Shown here piece by piece: positions 15,712-24,701 of a stretch of DNA of 64,000 nucleotides. Source of the stretch: Bacteroidetes bacterium UBA6221 (GTDB lineage: Bacteria; Bacteroidota; Bacteroidia; Chitinophagales; Chitinophagaceae); assembly GCA_002421685.1 (NCBI GenBank), contig DISB01000012.1, positions 1 to 64,000 on the forward strand, in the 5' to 3' direction. The position numbers and the translations under genes were made by a program. The notes below the pieces were generated by a model. That model did no database searches. It was not told the DNA's origin and saw nothing but the letters and a program-made list of their open reading frames with translations. Within the stretch, counting starts at the first letter, position 1. Each line of letters opens with the position of its first letter.

Positions 15712-16689
15712 TCAATAACGGAAAGGATTGGCGGAAGCTTCAGCAAATTCCTTCCATATATCTTCTACTACCTGCGCCGCAGGTTTTATGTCATGTATCA
15801 GCCCGCTTATTTGCCCTATCTCCAATTCGCCTTCGCTGAGGTCGCCTTCAAACATGCCTTTTTTAGCACGGGCACGGCCGAGCAATGTATTCAGTTCTTC
15901 TATAGACGCACAGGCATTTTCAGCATCAGCCACTTTTACGTAAAAGTCATTTTTGATGAGGCGGACGGGAGTTAGTTTTTTTAGTGTCAAAACAGTGTCT
16001 CCCTCCTGTGCTTTTACTACTGCCTCTTTAAAATTCTGGTGGCTGCTGGCCTCGGGTGTACATACAAAACGGCTACCTACCTGGATGCCTTCTGCCCCTA
16101 GAGCCATCATGGCAAGCATAGCACGACCGGTAGCAATGCCGCCCGCAGCTATTACAGGAATACTCACCACCTCGCGCACCATGGGTATGAGGCAAAGGGT
16201 GGTTGTTTCTTCGCGGCCATTGTGCCCGCCCGCTTCAAAACCTTCGGCTACTACGGCGTCCACACCCGCGTCTTCACTCTTTTTAGCAAACTTCGCACTG
16301 CTCACCACATGCACTACTTTTATACCTGCGTCTTTCAGCGTCTTCGTCCATGTTTTGGGATTGCCCGCAGAGGTGAATACAACAGGCACCTTTTCTTCTA
16401 TAATGATGGCCATATGCTTATCTATGTCCGGGTACAGCAGCGGGACGTTCACCCCGAAAGGCTTGTTTGTGGCGGCCTTGCATTTTTGTATATGCTCCCT
16501 GAGCACCTCTGGGTACATACTGCCCGCACCTATCAGTCCCAGCCCGCCGGCATTGCTCACCGCAGATGCCAATCGCCAGCCCGAGGCCCATATCATACCC
16601 GCTTGTACTATGGGGTAATCTATGCCAAAGAGTTCGGTAACGCGATTGCTGAATGTATTCTGTGTAGTGATCTTTCCTTCAAAGAGCAT
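15712..16689 (-). CDS. FabK / nitronate monooxygenase-family flavoenzyme
   Basis: 325 residues, an FMN-binding TIM barrel. Signatures include PIVQAGMIWASG near the N-terminus, EGFEAGGHNG with the conserved His in the middle, and AAGGIATGRAMLAMMALGAEGIQVGSRF, the phosphate-binding GG and GS loops. The family covers enoyl-ACP reductase II (FabK) and nitronate monooxygenase, which cannot be separated safely by eye; the LIHDIKPAAQVV tail is common in Bacteroidota members annotated as nitronate monooxygenase. The gene lies 9 bp downstream of the M16 peptidase gene and is probably co-transcribed. Confidence 0.9.
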   Translation of the reverse strand: MLFEGKITTQNTFSNRVTELFGIDYPIVQAGMIWASGWRLASAVSNAGGLGLIGAGSMYPEVLREHIQKCKAATNKPFGVNVPLLYPDIDKHMAIIIEEKVPVVFTSAGNPKTWTKTLKDAGIKVVHVVSSAKFAKKSEDAGVDAVVAEGFEAGGHNGREETTTLCLIPMVREVVSIPVIAAGGIATGRAMLAMMALGAEGIQVGSRFVCTPEASSHQNFKEAVVKAQEGDTVLTLKKLTPVRLIKNDFYVKVADAENACASIEELNTLLGRARAKKGMFEGDLSEGELEIGQISGLIHDIKPAAQVVEDIWKEFAEASANPFRY

Positions 16690-16698
16690 AGTGCTGTT

Positions 16699-17940
16699 TT
16701 ATCCTTTCTTCTTTTTGTAGAATAGTGTATTGCTGTTCTCTTTCCTGAATACTTTTCTCACCGTTTCCAATAAAGATTCAGCCGTTACCGAATTGTATTT
16801 AGCCAGTTCCGAATTAATGAGGTTGGCATCGCCCAATAGTTCGTAAAAAGCCAGGTTGTTGGCGCGCGAAAGCAGGGCCATATCCTCGAAGGTCATCATA
16901 GCCTCAATTTTGTTTTTCGCCTTTTCCAGTTCTTCGGCGGTTACGCCAAATTCCAGCAGCTTTTCAATCTCTTCATCAATAGCTGCATTGGCTTCTTCCA
17001 GGGTTTGACCTTCAACTATTTTCCCTTCTATCACTACCAGGCCGGGGTCGAGGCTGCCTGTATGGTAGCAGTTTATGTTGCTGAACAGCTTCTTTTCTTT
17101 TACAAGCCTCAGGTGTAATCTTGATGCGAACCCGTTGCCCATGATCTCTGTAGCCAGGTCGGTAGCATAGTACCCGGGCGACATCCGGCCATCCATATGC
17201 CATGCCTTGTATATAGCATTCAGCGGCACGTCGGCCTCGTGCACCAATTCGTTAGGCGTGGTCTGCTGCGGTTCCTGCTCCAGGTCGCGTTCATATTTTT
17301 CCCCGGCGGGAATATTGCCAAACCATTTTTCAGCCAGGTGTTTTACCTGTCCGGTGGTTACATTGCCGGCTACACACAGCACGGCGTTTACCGGGCGGTA
17401 ATGTTTGTAAAAAAAGTTCTCTACATCTTCCAGTTGCGCTTCTTCAATATGCGCCAATGTCTTGCCGATGGTCATCCATTTGTACGGGTGCCTTTTGTAT
17501 GCCAGCGTCCGCAGCAAGTCCCAGGCATTGCCGTAGGGTTTATTGATGTAGTGTTCTTTAAATTCCTCGCAAACCACCTTGCGTTGCACGTCCAGGCTTT
17601 TTTCGCTGAAGGCAAGTGCGTTCATCCTGTCGCTCTCCAGCCAGAAGGCGGTTTCTATATTCTGCAGCGGCAGTTGAATGTAGTAATTGGTAATGTCGTT
17701 GGTGGTATAAGCATTGTTCTCGCCACCCGCCATTTGCAGGGGCTCGTCGTATTCAGGTATATTTTCAGAGCCGCCAAACATCAGGTGTTCAAACAGGTGG
17801 GCGAAGCCCGTACGCTGCTCATCCTCATCACGCGCCCCTACATCGTACAATACGTTTACCGCCACCATAGGCGTATTGGCATCGTGATGCACTATTACCC
17901 TTAATCCATTCTCCAGTGTAAACCTGTCAAACTGTATCAT
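16699..17940 (-). CDS. M16 family zinc metallopeptidase
   Basis: 413 residues, standard for a single-chain M16B (processing-peptidase-like) protein. The inverted zinc motif HxxEH is intact (H48-L-F-E51-H52, in FAHLFEHLMFGGS), and the third ligand region follows in VVCEEFKEHY. The C-terminal half-domain (about 215-400) contains the usual inactive repeat. There is no signal peptide, so it should be cytoplasmic. In Bacteroidota such proteins often pair with an inactive M16 partner, which is not seen here. A -7 element lies 19 bp upstream. Confidence 0.93.
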   Translation of the reverse strand: MIQFDRFTLENGLRVIVHHDANTPMVAVNVLYDVGARDEDEQRTGFAHLFEHLMFGGSENIPEYDEPLQMAGGENNAYTTNDITNYYIQLPLQNIETAFWLESDRMNALAFSEKSLDVQRKVVCEEFKEHYINKPYGNAWDLLRTLAYKRHPYKWMTIGKTLAHIEEAQLEDVENFFYKHYRPVNAVLCVAGNVTTGQVKHLAEKWFGNIPAGEKYERDLEQEPQQTTPNELVHEADVPLNAIYKAWHMDGRMSPGYYATDLATEIMGNGFASRLHLRLVKEKKLFSNINCYHTGSLDPGLVVIEGKIVEGQTLEEANAAIDEEIEKLLEFGVTAEELEKAKNKIEAMMTFEDMALLSRANNLAFYELLGDANLINSELAKYNSVTAESLLETVRKVFRKENSNTLFYKKKKG

Positions 17941-17958
17941 ATACTTTCGTTAAACGAG

Positions 17959-17966
17959 CAAAGTTA
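17959..17966 (-). promoter_or_regulatory. -7 element for the M16 peptidase gene
   Basis: TAACTTTG on the minus strand, exact consensus, 18 bp before the ATG. No -33 TTG at standard spacing. Confidence 0.5.
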
Positions 17967-18017
17967 ATAGATTGAGGGCAAGACTAAGCCCATGAATAAC
18001 AGGATAACCTTTTTCTA

Positions 18018-19133
18018 TCAGCGAAACCACTTCTTCAACTTCAAAAACGGCCGCTCGAATATATAGTAAGACACCATACTACAGCCAATAGTGGCCAGTA
18101 GGGCAATAATGATAAATAATATTGCCCCGCCCGGCGTATCTGTACTCAATCCCAACACCGGATACAGTACCCTGAGCAGGGTGATGATAATGGTATGGTA
18201 GAGATACAACCCATAAGTGTACAGGCCCAGGCTGCTGAGTATGTTCTTATCGCCAATGCGAAAACGGGTATGCCGGGGAATGGTAAAGGATAAGAGTATC
18301 GCAAACATCACACCCAATACCATAGTGAGTGTCACAAATGCATAGTCGTTACCTGTGTGCTGAGAGCATACCTGTACCACGATAATCAGTATAGCCGTAA
18401 ATAAAAGCTTCACCCAAAATGGCACACGCAACAAGGCATTCTCCGTAGCAAATCGACGGGTAATGAGCAGGTAGGCTGGTACCGCGCCAAATGCAAACAG
18501 GTCGATGTTGGTGAAAATGTCTAATGCAGGTATGCCATATCCTGCATAGAAATAACGGCTGATGTAGCCGATGAGAACCGAGCACACTATGACAACCGGC
18601 AGTTTGCGAACGGGAATAAAATACAACAGCAGTCCCCATATGATATAAAAATGTTCCTCGATGCACAGCGACCACATCACACCCAGTGGCGATACATTGG
18701 GATGGCTGCCCGTTATCATCATTTTATAATTCTCGAGGAAAAGTAAGGACATCCACCAATCCGGTTCGTACCCTACAGGCGAAGTAGAGACATTTAATAC
18801 CTGTTCGGTAACCCAGGGTGTAAGGAAGGCCACCAGTATCATCAGGTAATAGAGCGGCCAGATGCGTAGTATTCGTCGTGCGAAGAAATGCCGGAGGTTG
18901 AACTGTCCTGTACGGCTTTTTTCTTCGAGTATGATGTAAGTAATGAGAAAACCGCTGAGCACAAAAAAGAACTGTACGCCTATACCCCCGCCCGCCCGCA
19001 TATAATTGAACCAGGGAAACGCGGTTATGGGCAGGTGCAGCAGGAACACCTTGAAAAAGGCGAAGAACCTGAGTGCGTCGAAGGTGTGAAAGTGCCGCCT
19101 TTGCTGCTGTATTGACGTTTCGGAGCTATTCAC
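18018..19133 (-). CDS. Acyltransferase 3 family membrane protein
   Basis: 371 residues with about ten hydrophobic segments, the architecture of the acyltransferase 3 (OafA/YrhL) family, which transfers acetyl or other acyl groups to cell-surface sugars. The N-terminus FDALRFFAFFKVFLLHLP matches the family opening with its conserved Arg and His. GIGVQFFFVLSGFLITY follows, then RRILRIWPLYY and a catalytic-region SLCIEEHFYIIWG. The C-terminus ends in a short basic tail (FERPFLKLKKWFR). Substrate is unknown; no glycan gene cluster adjoins. Confidence 0.93.
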   Translation of the reverse strand: MNSSETSIQQQRRHFHTFDALRFFAFFKVFLLHLPITAFPWFNYMRAGGGIGVQFFFVLSGFLITYIILEEKSRTGQFNLRHFFARRILRIWPLYYLMILVAFLTPWVTEQVLNVSTSPVGYEPDWWMSLLFLENYKMMITGSHPNVSPLGVMWSLCIEEHFYIIWGLLLYFIPVRKLPVVIVCSVLIGYISRYFYAGYGIPALDIFTNIDLFAFGAVPAYLLITRRFATENALLRVPFWVKLLFTAILIIVVQVCSQHTGNDYAFVTLTMVLGVMFAILLSFTIPRHTRFRIGDKNILSSLGLYTYGLYLYHTIIITLLRVLYPVLGLSTDTPGGAILFIIIALLATIGCSMVSYYIFERPFLKLKKWFR

Positions 19134-19191
19134 CGGCTGAATGGAGCGATTTTACAAAGCTGAAAATACTACGAGGAAATGTAAGGGCATA

Positions 19192-19217
19192 AAAAAAGGC
19201 TGTATAAACAGCCTTTT
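19192..19217 (-). terminator. Intrinsic terminator of the histone-like gene
   Basis: AAAAGGCTG/CAGCCTTTT stem with a short loop, followed by a run of T on the minus strand, 27 bp after the stop at 19244. Confidence 0.8.
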
Positions 19218-19243
19218 CTAGAGTTTTGATCGTTGGAGCGATC

Positions 19244-19501
19244 TTATTTTTTCTTTTTAGCGGCAACTTTCCTAGGAGTAGCCTTTCTTGCGGCTTTCTT
19301 CGGAGTTGCTTTCTTTGCAGCTTTCTTAGGAGCTGCTTTTTTCGCAGCTTTCTTAGGAGCTGCTTTCTTTGCTGCCTTTTTAGGGGCTGCTTTCTTAGCG
19401 GCTTTTTTAGGAGCTGCTTTTTTTGCTGCCTTTTTAGGGGCTGCTTTTTTCGCTGCTTTTTTAGGAGCTGCTTTTTTGGCTGCTTTTTTCGCTGTTGCCA
19501 T
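19244..19501 (-). CDS. Histone H1-like Lys/Ala/Pro-repeat protein
   Basis: 85 residues made almost wholly of a 9-residue unit AAPKKAAKK (about six exact copies plus drifting copies ATPKKAARK and ATPRKVAAK), ending in KKKK. The composition is that of eukaryotic H1 tails and of bacterial H1-like proteins (Hc1, AlgP types), which bind DNA non-specifically. Repeat units at DNA level are 27 bp and share long identical strings, so copy number may vary between strains by slippage. The gene lies directly downstream of rplU-rpmA with its own terminator. Confidence 0.85.
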   Translation of the reverse strand: MATAKKAAKKAAPKKAAKKAAPKKAAKKAAPKKAAKKAAPKKAAKKAAPKKAAKKAAPKKAAKKATPKKAARKATPRKVAAKKKK

Positions 19502-19556
19502 AAACTGTGAATTTAAGGGTTAAAAAAAATCCTTATAATAAAAATCGCCGAGGGGG

Positions 19557-19826
19557 TTAGGCCTCAGCGACTTCAGATACTTCTTTTACAGATACCAAGG
19601 TTTTCGTACGGGTCTTACGAAACTCCACGATACCATCCTTTAATGCAAACAAAGTAAAATCTTTACCGATGCCTACATTATTGCTTGGGTGATAAACCGT
19701 ACCGCGCTGGCGAACTATGATGTTACCAGAGATAGCAGGCTGACCACCAAAAATTTTAACACCTAACCGTTTACTTTGCGAGTCCCGGCCGTTCTTTACA
19801 CTACCTTCACCTTTTTTGTGTGCCAT
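19557..19826 (-). CDS. rpmA: 50S ribosomal protein bL27
   Basis: 89 residues, starting [20 protein letters not shown] and containing the family motif [19 protein letters not shown]. bL27 reaches into the peptidyl-transferase centre. No N-terminal cleaved extension (as in Firmicutes) is present. It follows rplU by 40 bp, the near-universal rplU-rpmA order. The C-terminal VSEVAEA tail is slightly longer than in E. coli. Confidence 0.98.
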   Translation of the reverse strand: MAHKKGEGSVKNGRDSQSKRLGVKIFGGQPAISGNIIVRQRGTVYHPSNNVGIGKDFTLFALKDGIVEFRKTRTKTLVSVKEVSEVAEA

Positions 19827-19866
19827 TTCTTATTGTACTGTTATTACAAATTTAGTAAAAATTTAT

Positions 19867-20163
19867 TTATGCAAGCTCATTTATCCTGATTTTTGTCAGG
19901 TACTGGCGGTGACCGTTGGATTTCTGATATCCCTTACGGCGTTTCTTTTTGAAAACTATCACCTTGTCACCTTTCAGGTGGTCCAGTATTTCAGCTTTTA
20001 CTTTTATTGAAGCGCCAAGATTAACCTTGCCTTCATTGCTGGTCATAAGTACGTTTGAAAATTCAACATTCTCGCCAACATTCCCTTCCAGGCGGTGTAC
20101 GAACAGTTCATCGTCTTTCCTGACTTTGAATTGTTGACCCGCTATATTTACAATTGCAAACAT
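19867..20163 (-). CDS. rplU: 50S ribosomal protein bL21
   Basis: 98 residues, starting MFAIVNIAGQQFKVRKDD and ending in the basic KKKRRKGYQKSNGHRQ stretch followed by TKIRI. It binds 23S rRNA. It is the first gene of the rplU-rpmA operon, behind a well-formed promoter (20187-20219). Confidence 0.98.
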   Translation of the reverse strand: MFAIVNIAGQQFKVRKDDELFVHRLEGNVGENVEFSNVLMTSNEGKVNLGASIKVKAEILDHLKGDKVIVFKKKRRKGYQKSNGHRQYLTKIRINELA

Positions 20164-20186
20164 GATATTCCTTAAAATATTTCGCG

Positions 20187-20219
20187 CAAAGTTAATACAG
20201 TTTTTTGATTTCTGACAAA
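20187..20219 (-). promoter_or_regulatory. rplU promoter
   Basis: TTTG at 20216-20219, a 21-bp spacer and TAACTTTG at 20187-20194 on the minus strand make a textbook Bacteroidota -33/-7 promoter about 24 bp before the rplU ATG. Confidence 0.75.
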
Positions 20220-20602
20220 TTTTTTTACTATTTGTTTAGTAAGGCTTATAATATTTAATATCAATCATTTTGTGTTATTACTTAAACCTGGTCGCGTAGC
20301 AACTTACATTACTGCCATAATTAGCCCCGGAATATCATGGCCACCCGACATGACGACAAAAAACACCAGGATGTAGAAGCGGCCAAACCTAACCGGGAAA
20401 CCGAACGCATACTTCACATATCAGAATTAATAAGAGGATACCGTTGTACCATGCAATAGTCAACAGCAATGCGCCGGAGAGTAATAAAGCAAGACCCTGG
20501 AGGATTATCCTTGGGATGAGCAATTATATTCTACCAGGTTAAAACAAGTACAGGGTACTATACCGCATTAAATACTAACTTTACCCTCCCTGAACTGTAC
20601 GG
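20220..20602. other. Intergenic region between rplU and the GH3-like gene
   Basis: About 380 bp. A TAACTTTA at 20576-20583, 19 bp before the next ATG, is a likely -7 element for the GH3-like gene. An ORF of 40 codons at 20337-20459 is possible but has no recognisable features. Nothing else is supported. Confidence 0.5.
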
Positions 20603-22099
20603 ATGAAGTTAAAATCACTACTGGCAAAACCTTATGCGTCGCTGGTGCACAGCCGTATAAGAAAAGAGATGGAACTGGCATTATCGCACCAGGAGGCGAT
20701 AATGCACTACCTGTTGAAGAACGCCGCCAAAACATCATTCGGAACCGAACACCGCTTTGCCTCCATCCGGAATTATGAAGAATACAAAGCAGCAGTGCCC
20801 ATAAGGGATTACGAAGCCTTCAGTCCTTATATTGACAAAATAAAGGGCGGCCAGCAAAACGTGCTGTGGAAAGGGAAACCCATGTACTTCGCCAAAACAT
20901 CGGGCACTACCAGCGGCACCAAGTACATCCCCATTTCAAAAGACTCGATACACAACCACATCAATACGGCAAAAAACGCCTTGCTGTGCTATATGGTGGA
21001 AAGCGGCAACTCCAACTTCGCCGATGGTAAAATGATATTCCTGTCGGGATCGCCGGTGCTGGAAAGGATAGCGGGCATACCTACGGGCAGGCTGAGCGGG
21101 ATTGTCAATCACTTTGTGCCGGGATACCTGCGCGGCAACCAGCTGCCCACCTTCGAGACCAACTGTATAGAAGACTGGGAAACCAAACTGGGCAAGATAG
21201 TAGAAGAAACCGTTAACAGGGATATGCGGCTGATAAGCGGCATACCACCCTGGATACAGATGTACTTCGACTGGCTGCTGGAAAAGAGCGGCAAGTCGTC
21301 TATCAAAGAGCTGTTCCCCAACCTGCAGGTAATAGTGCAGGGCGGTGTCAACTTTGAGCCCTATAAAGCAAAGATGCTGCAAAGCCTGGGCGGGCATGTG
21401 GATATGCTGGAAACATTTCCTGCATCCGAAGGTTTCTTCGCCTTCCAGGATACGCTGGACAAGGAAGGCCTTTTGCTGAACACCAACTCCGGTATATTCT
21501 TCGAGTTTGTACCGGCGGGAGAAATATTCAACGAAAACCCTACGCGCCTCACTTTGAAAGACGTACGGGTGGGTGAGAACTACGCACTCATCATCAACAG
21601 CAATGCGGGGCTGTGGGGCTATAATATAGGCGACACCGTACGCTTTGTAAGTACCGACCCCTACAGGCTGGTAGTGACAGGCCGCACCAAACATTTCATC
21701 TCGGCCTTTGGCGAGCATGTAATAGGCGAGGAAGTAGAATACGCCATGCTACAGGCTGCCAAAGAACACCAAGCGCATATCATAGAGTTTACCGTAGCGC
21801 CAATGGTGCAGGCAAATAATGAACTACCCTACCATGAGTGGTTTGTAGAATTTGAACATACCCCGCACGATATGCAGGCGTTTGCCGGCAGCATAGATAA
21901 GCACCTGCGCGAAAGAAACTCCTACTACGACGACCTAATATCGGGCGGCATACTGCAACCGCTGAAGATAAGGCCCATGCAAAAACATGCTTTCATAGAA
22001 TACATGAAATCGCAGGGGAAACTGGGCGGGCAAAACAAAGTGCCCCGCCTGGGCAACGACCGCAAAATAGCCGAGGCCATAATGCAATGGGCGCAGTAA
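20603..22099 (+). CDS. GH3-type acyl-adenylating enzyme
   Basis: 498 residues of the GH3 auxin-responsive promoter family, members of the ANL adenylating superfamily. The phosphate-binding motif TSGTTSGTKYIP is intact (99-110). FPASEGFFAFQD and LIINSNAGLWGYNIGDTVRFV cover the AMP-binding region. A C-terminal lobe begins near TGRTKHFISAFGEHVIGEE. Plant GH3 enzymes conjugate amino acids to acyl hormones; bacterial members are common in Bacteroidota and their substrates are mostly unknown. The stop is 10 bp from the convergent ctpA stop. Confidence 0.9.
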   Translation: MKLKSLLAKPYASLVHSRIRKEMELALSHQEAIMHYLLKNAAKTSFGTEHRFASIRNYEEYKAAVPIRDYEAFSPYIDKIKGGQQNVLWKGKPMYFAKTSGTTSGTKYIPISKDSIHNHINTAKNALLCYMVESGNSNFADGKMIFLSGSPVLERIAGIPTGRLSGIVNHFVPGYLRGNQLPTFETNCIEDWETKLGKIVEETVNRDMRLISGIPPWIQMYFDWLLEKSGKSSIKELFPNLQVIVQGGVNFEPYKAKMLQSLGGHVDMLETFPASEGFFAFQDTLDKEGLLLNTNSGIFFEFVPAGEIFNENPTRLTLKDVRVGENYALIINSNAGLWGYNIGDTVRFVSTDPYRLVVTGRTKHFISAFGEHVIGEEVEYAMLQAAKEHQAHIIEFTVAPMVQANNELPYHEWFVEFEHTPHDMQAFAGSIDKHLRERNSYYDDLISGGILQPLKIRPMQKHAFIEYMKSQGKLGGQNKVPRLGNDRKIAEAIMQWAQ

Positions 22100-22109
22100 T
22101 GGCCGGTTT

Positions 22110-23804
22110 TTAATTAGCCGGTTTCTTCAGTATCGCCTGGTAGCCGGATGGTTTCTCCAGCAAGACCATCGCCTGCTCCATTTGTTTATCATCTTTAAGG
22201 CTATGCTCGGCACGGCCACGCATATAGTAGTAGCGCGACACAATTTCACTCTCCAGCAGTTGGGATATTTCTTTCCTGTGTTTTTCCAGGTCTTGTTTTT
22301 TATCCCGCTTTAGCTTTGCCTCCAGGTCTTTGTACGAGTTTTCAATATCTGCGAAATACTTTTCGCGGATGGCGGCGCTTTTGAATGAGTCCAGCCTTAC
22401 TTCGGTTTCAGTTTTATAAGAATAGTCCTTTTTGTCTAACCATCCTGTAAAGTCTGTAAACGTGGCATTGTCTATGGCAAACTGCCCGGCCGGGGGAATT
22501 GTGTTATTCTTTTTAGCATATACCGTAGCGTAGTCGAAAAAGTAATTCTTCACATACAGGGTGATGGCCAGCTTGCTGGGAGGATCGTCCGTCACCTTTA
22601 CATCGGGCTCTACACCGCCGCTGCCTAATACCTTGCGGCCAGAGGCCGTCTTAAATTCCTTTTTCAGCGAATCGGGCACTTTGCCGGCGCTGCCGTCCGC
22701 ATTACGGTTTGAATAGTCCACCGTTTGTATGCACCTGCCACTGGGGGTATAATACTTGGCTGTGGTTAGCTTCAGCCGGGCATTGTAACCCAGGGGGCGC
22801 GTGGTTTGCACCAGGCCCTTGCCAAATGAACGCTCGCCGACTATCACACCCCTGTCCAGGTCTTGCAACGTACCGGCCACTATTTCGGACGCTGAAGCTG
22901 ATGCACCGTTGATGAGCACCGTTACCGGTATTTTAGTATCCCAGGGCTGCAAAGTGGTTTTGAAATCCTGTTCCCATTCTTTCACCCTGCCGCGGGTGCT
23001 TACAATCAACTGGCCTTTGTCTATGAACAGGTTGCAGACATTTACGGCTTCGTTCAGCAATCCGCCGGGGTTGTTGCGGAGGTCCAGCACTACGCCGCCC
23101 AGGTTGGGCTGTAGTTTCTTCAGGCTGTCCAACTGGTTTTTTACCAGGCGGCTGCAATGTGGGGTAAACTGCGTGAGCTTTACATAGGCAATATCTTTTT
23201 TCTCGCCAAAAAGACTGGCATAGGGTACGCTGGACAATTCTATCTCGCTGCGGGTAATGGTCTTTTCTTCTACTGCGCCGGTAAAGACGTCCTTTACTTT
23301 CATACTCACCTGCGTGCCTGGTGAACCTTTCAGCAAGATGCTGATATCATCAATGCTTTTACCTGCCACTTCCTTGCCCGAGATGGATATCACTTCGTCA
23401 CCGGGGTGCAGGCTAGCCTTGTCGGCGGGGCTGTCTTCGTGTATATCCCCTACAAATATCTTGTCTTCTGCCTTGCGCATATTGGCGCCTATGCCACCAT
23501 ACCTGCCCGTGGTCTGGAACTCATACTCTTCAATATCCGACTCTGTGATGTAATTGGTGTACGGGTCGAGCGTGGCCAGCATCTCGTCTATGCCCGACTT
23601 TATGAGACGGCCCGGCTCTATGGGGTCAACATAAAAAGTATTCAGTTCTTTGAGCACATTATTGAATATATCCAGGTTCTTGGATACCTCGAAGTACGAA
23701 TCCTGGCGGGAGGCCTGTATGGATACAAAACAGACGGTGGCCAGCAGGAAACCTGCAGCTACACCCCTGAACTTATATATTTTATCTTTTATCCGTTTCA
23801 ACAT
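22110..23804 (-). CDS. S41 family C-terminal processing peptidase
   Basis: 564 residues: N-terminal membrane anchor or signal (13-31), a helical region, a PDZ domain (about 95-175, with GGIGANMR and SPADKASLHPGDEVISISG), and a catalytic S41 domain. By alignment to Tsp, the nucleophile is S304 in NGASASASEI and the general base K329 in SFGKGLVQ. Substrates and role are not evident; relatives cleave periplasmic proteins at non-polar C-termini. The C-terminal 130 residues are helical, with a Lys/Glu-rich stretch typical of Bacteroidota CTPs. Confidence 0.94.
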   Translation of the reverse strand: MLKRIKDKIYKFRGVAAGFLLATVCFVSIQASRQDSYFEVSKNLDIFNNVLKELNTFYVDPIEPGRLIKSGIDEMLATLDPYTNYITESDIEEYEFQTTGRYGGIGANMRKAEDKIFVGDIHEDSPADKASLHPGDEVISISGKEVAGKSIDDISILLKGSPGTQVSMKVKDVFTGAVEEKTITRSEIELSSVPYASLFGEKKDIAYVKLTQFTPHCSRLVKNQLDSLKKLQPNLGGVVLDLRNNPGGLLNEAVNVCNLFIDKGQLIVSTRGRVKEWEQDFKTTLQPWDTKIPVTVLINGASASASEIVAGTLQDLDRGVIVGERSFGKGLVQTTRPLGYNARLKLTTAKYYTPSGRCIQTVDYSNRNADGSAGKVPDSLKKEFKTASGRKVLGSGGVEPDVKVTDDPPSKLAITLYVKNYFFDYATVYAKKNNTIPPAGQFAIDNATFTDFTGWLDKKDYSYKTETEVRLDSFKSAAIREKYFADIENSYKDLEAKLKRDKKQDLEKHRKEISQLLESEIVSRYYYMRGRAEHSLKDDKQMEQAMVLLEKPSGYQAILKKPAN

Positions 23805-24324
23805 GCTACACTTATATATTTAAAAGAACAGGCAAACTACGAAAATATTGGGCACGATATGCCGGGCAGCTTTTTTTAACAGTTTCAATTGTAATATGTT
23901 GCCGGTGGCGCATGGGTTTGTTGTTTTTTGTTGCTGTTTGTCAACAGCCGGTGGGGACATTTTTGATAAGCGGCTGAGCAATAACCCATTGGCTGAAAAT
24001 GTTCCAAAATGATGCCATGAAAAACGGGAATAGAAAAAATGACTCCGTTGCGCCGTCGCCAATTTGTTGTTTTTTGTTGTGCGGAGAGAGAGCGTACCGG
24101 AAAAATGTTTCCAAAATGTTGCCGTGTTTCATTTTTATCCATCGCGATTGGACCCCTAAATCCCCAGGATGGGGACTTGTGTTTTTGGTTCTCCATAGTT
24201 CTCCTTTGTTGTGCACATCGCCCCTCTATCTCCCCCAAGGGGAGGATGTGCAACTTGGTTCTTATCAGTTGACCCCTATACCGATAGCTATCGGTACCCC
24301 TGGCAGGGGACTTTATTTTGCGTT

Positions 24325-24411
24325 TAAAAAAGTCCCCCATGAAGGGACTTTCGTAAATTCATTCAAATTTACTACGACCCCGAAATAGTCGGGACTACGA
24401 TAGCAAATATA
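24325..24411 (-). repeat. Promoter-hairpin-terminator repeat module, copy B
   Basis: On the minus strand: -7 element TATATTTG (24404-24411), an inserted hairpin CCCGA/TCGGG (24379-24393), the conserved GTAAATT/AATTTAC hairpin (24353-24372) and AGTCCC/GGGACT (24331-24349) followed by TTTTTT (24325-24330), a proper terminator. Copy A at 7805-7860 has the same order. Confidence 0.6.
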
Positions 24412-24454
24412 CGAAATTTAATGTGTATTAGGGATTAAAATATTCTGCCTTGTC

Positions 24455-24540
24455 ATGGCGGGCCGTGAACCGCCATCTCACGCTAAACCTCACCACGGCG
24501 TTACGTCACTGCTGCCTGCCCCGTCTGTAAAGCGGGGAGG
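24455..24540. repeat. Palindromic module (ATGGCGG / CCCCG), copy B
   Basis: ATGGCGG/CCGCCAT stem at 24455-24476 followed by CTAAACCTCACCA and a second GC stem near 24520-24538. Counterpart of 8309-8391. Confidence 0.6.
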
Positions 24541-24593
24541 TACGAAGCAGTCTCGCGCTAACACGGACAATCGGTAGCGCTACTCAGCTTTCC

Positions 24594-24689
24594 TTACTTT
24601 CTTTTGCTTCTCCAAAAGAAAGTAACCCCCACATTTCTGCAGGACAGGCGCCGAAAATAGCCCCGTCCCTAAAGCTTCCACGGGACGGG
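24594..24689. repeat. Palindromic module (AAAGAAAGTAA / CCCGTCCC), copy B
   Basis: A perfect 13-bp stem TTACTTTCTTTTG/CAAAAGAAAGTAA with a 6-nt loop (24594-24625), then CCCGTCCC/GGGACGGG (24662-24689). This compact form appears ancestral to the interrupted copy at 8021-8145. Confidence 0.65.
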
Positions 24690-24701
24690 ATGGTGCCTTG
24701 A

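Larger units (their letters stand above)
23805..24701. other. Intergenic stretch of dispersed repeats
   Basis: About 900 bp upstream of ctpA. It contains repeats of the GTTGTTTTTTGTTG type (23915-24080), the 20-base string shared with 7645-7662 (24101-24120), ACCCCTAAATCCCC-type palindromes (24150-24180, also at 11001-11030), and copies of the three modules seen at 7.8-8.4 kb. Open frames here read through repeats and are not supported as genes. Confidence 0.65.

Noticed and set aside
20337..20459. 40-codon ORF beginning MATRHDDKK
   Set aside because: Too short, no conserved pattern, no ribosome binding site or clear promoter; left as intergenic.
20936..21718. 260-residue open frame on the minus strand
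   Set aside because: Antisense shadow of the GH3-like gene.
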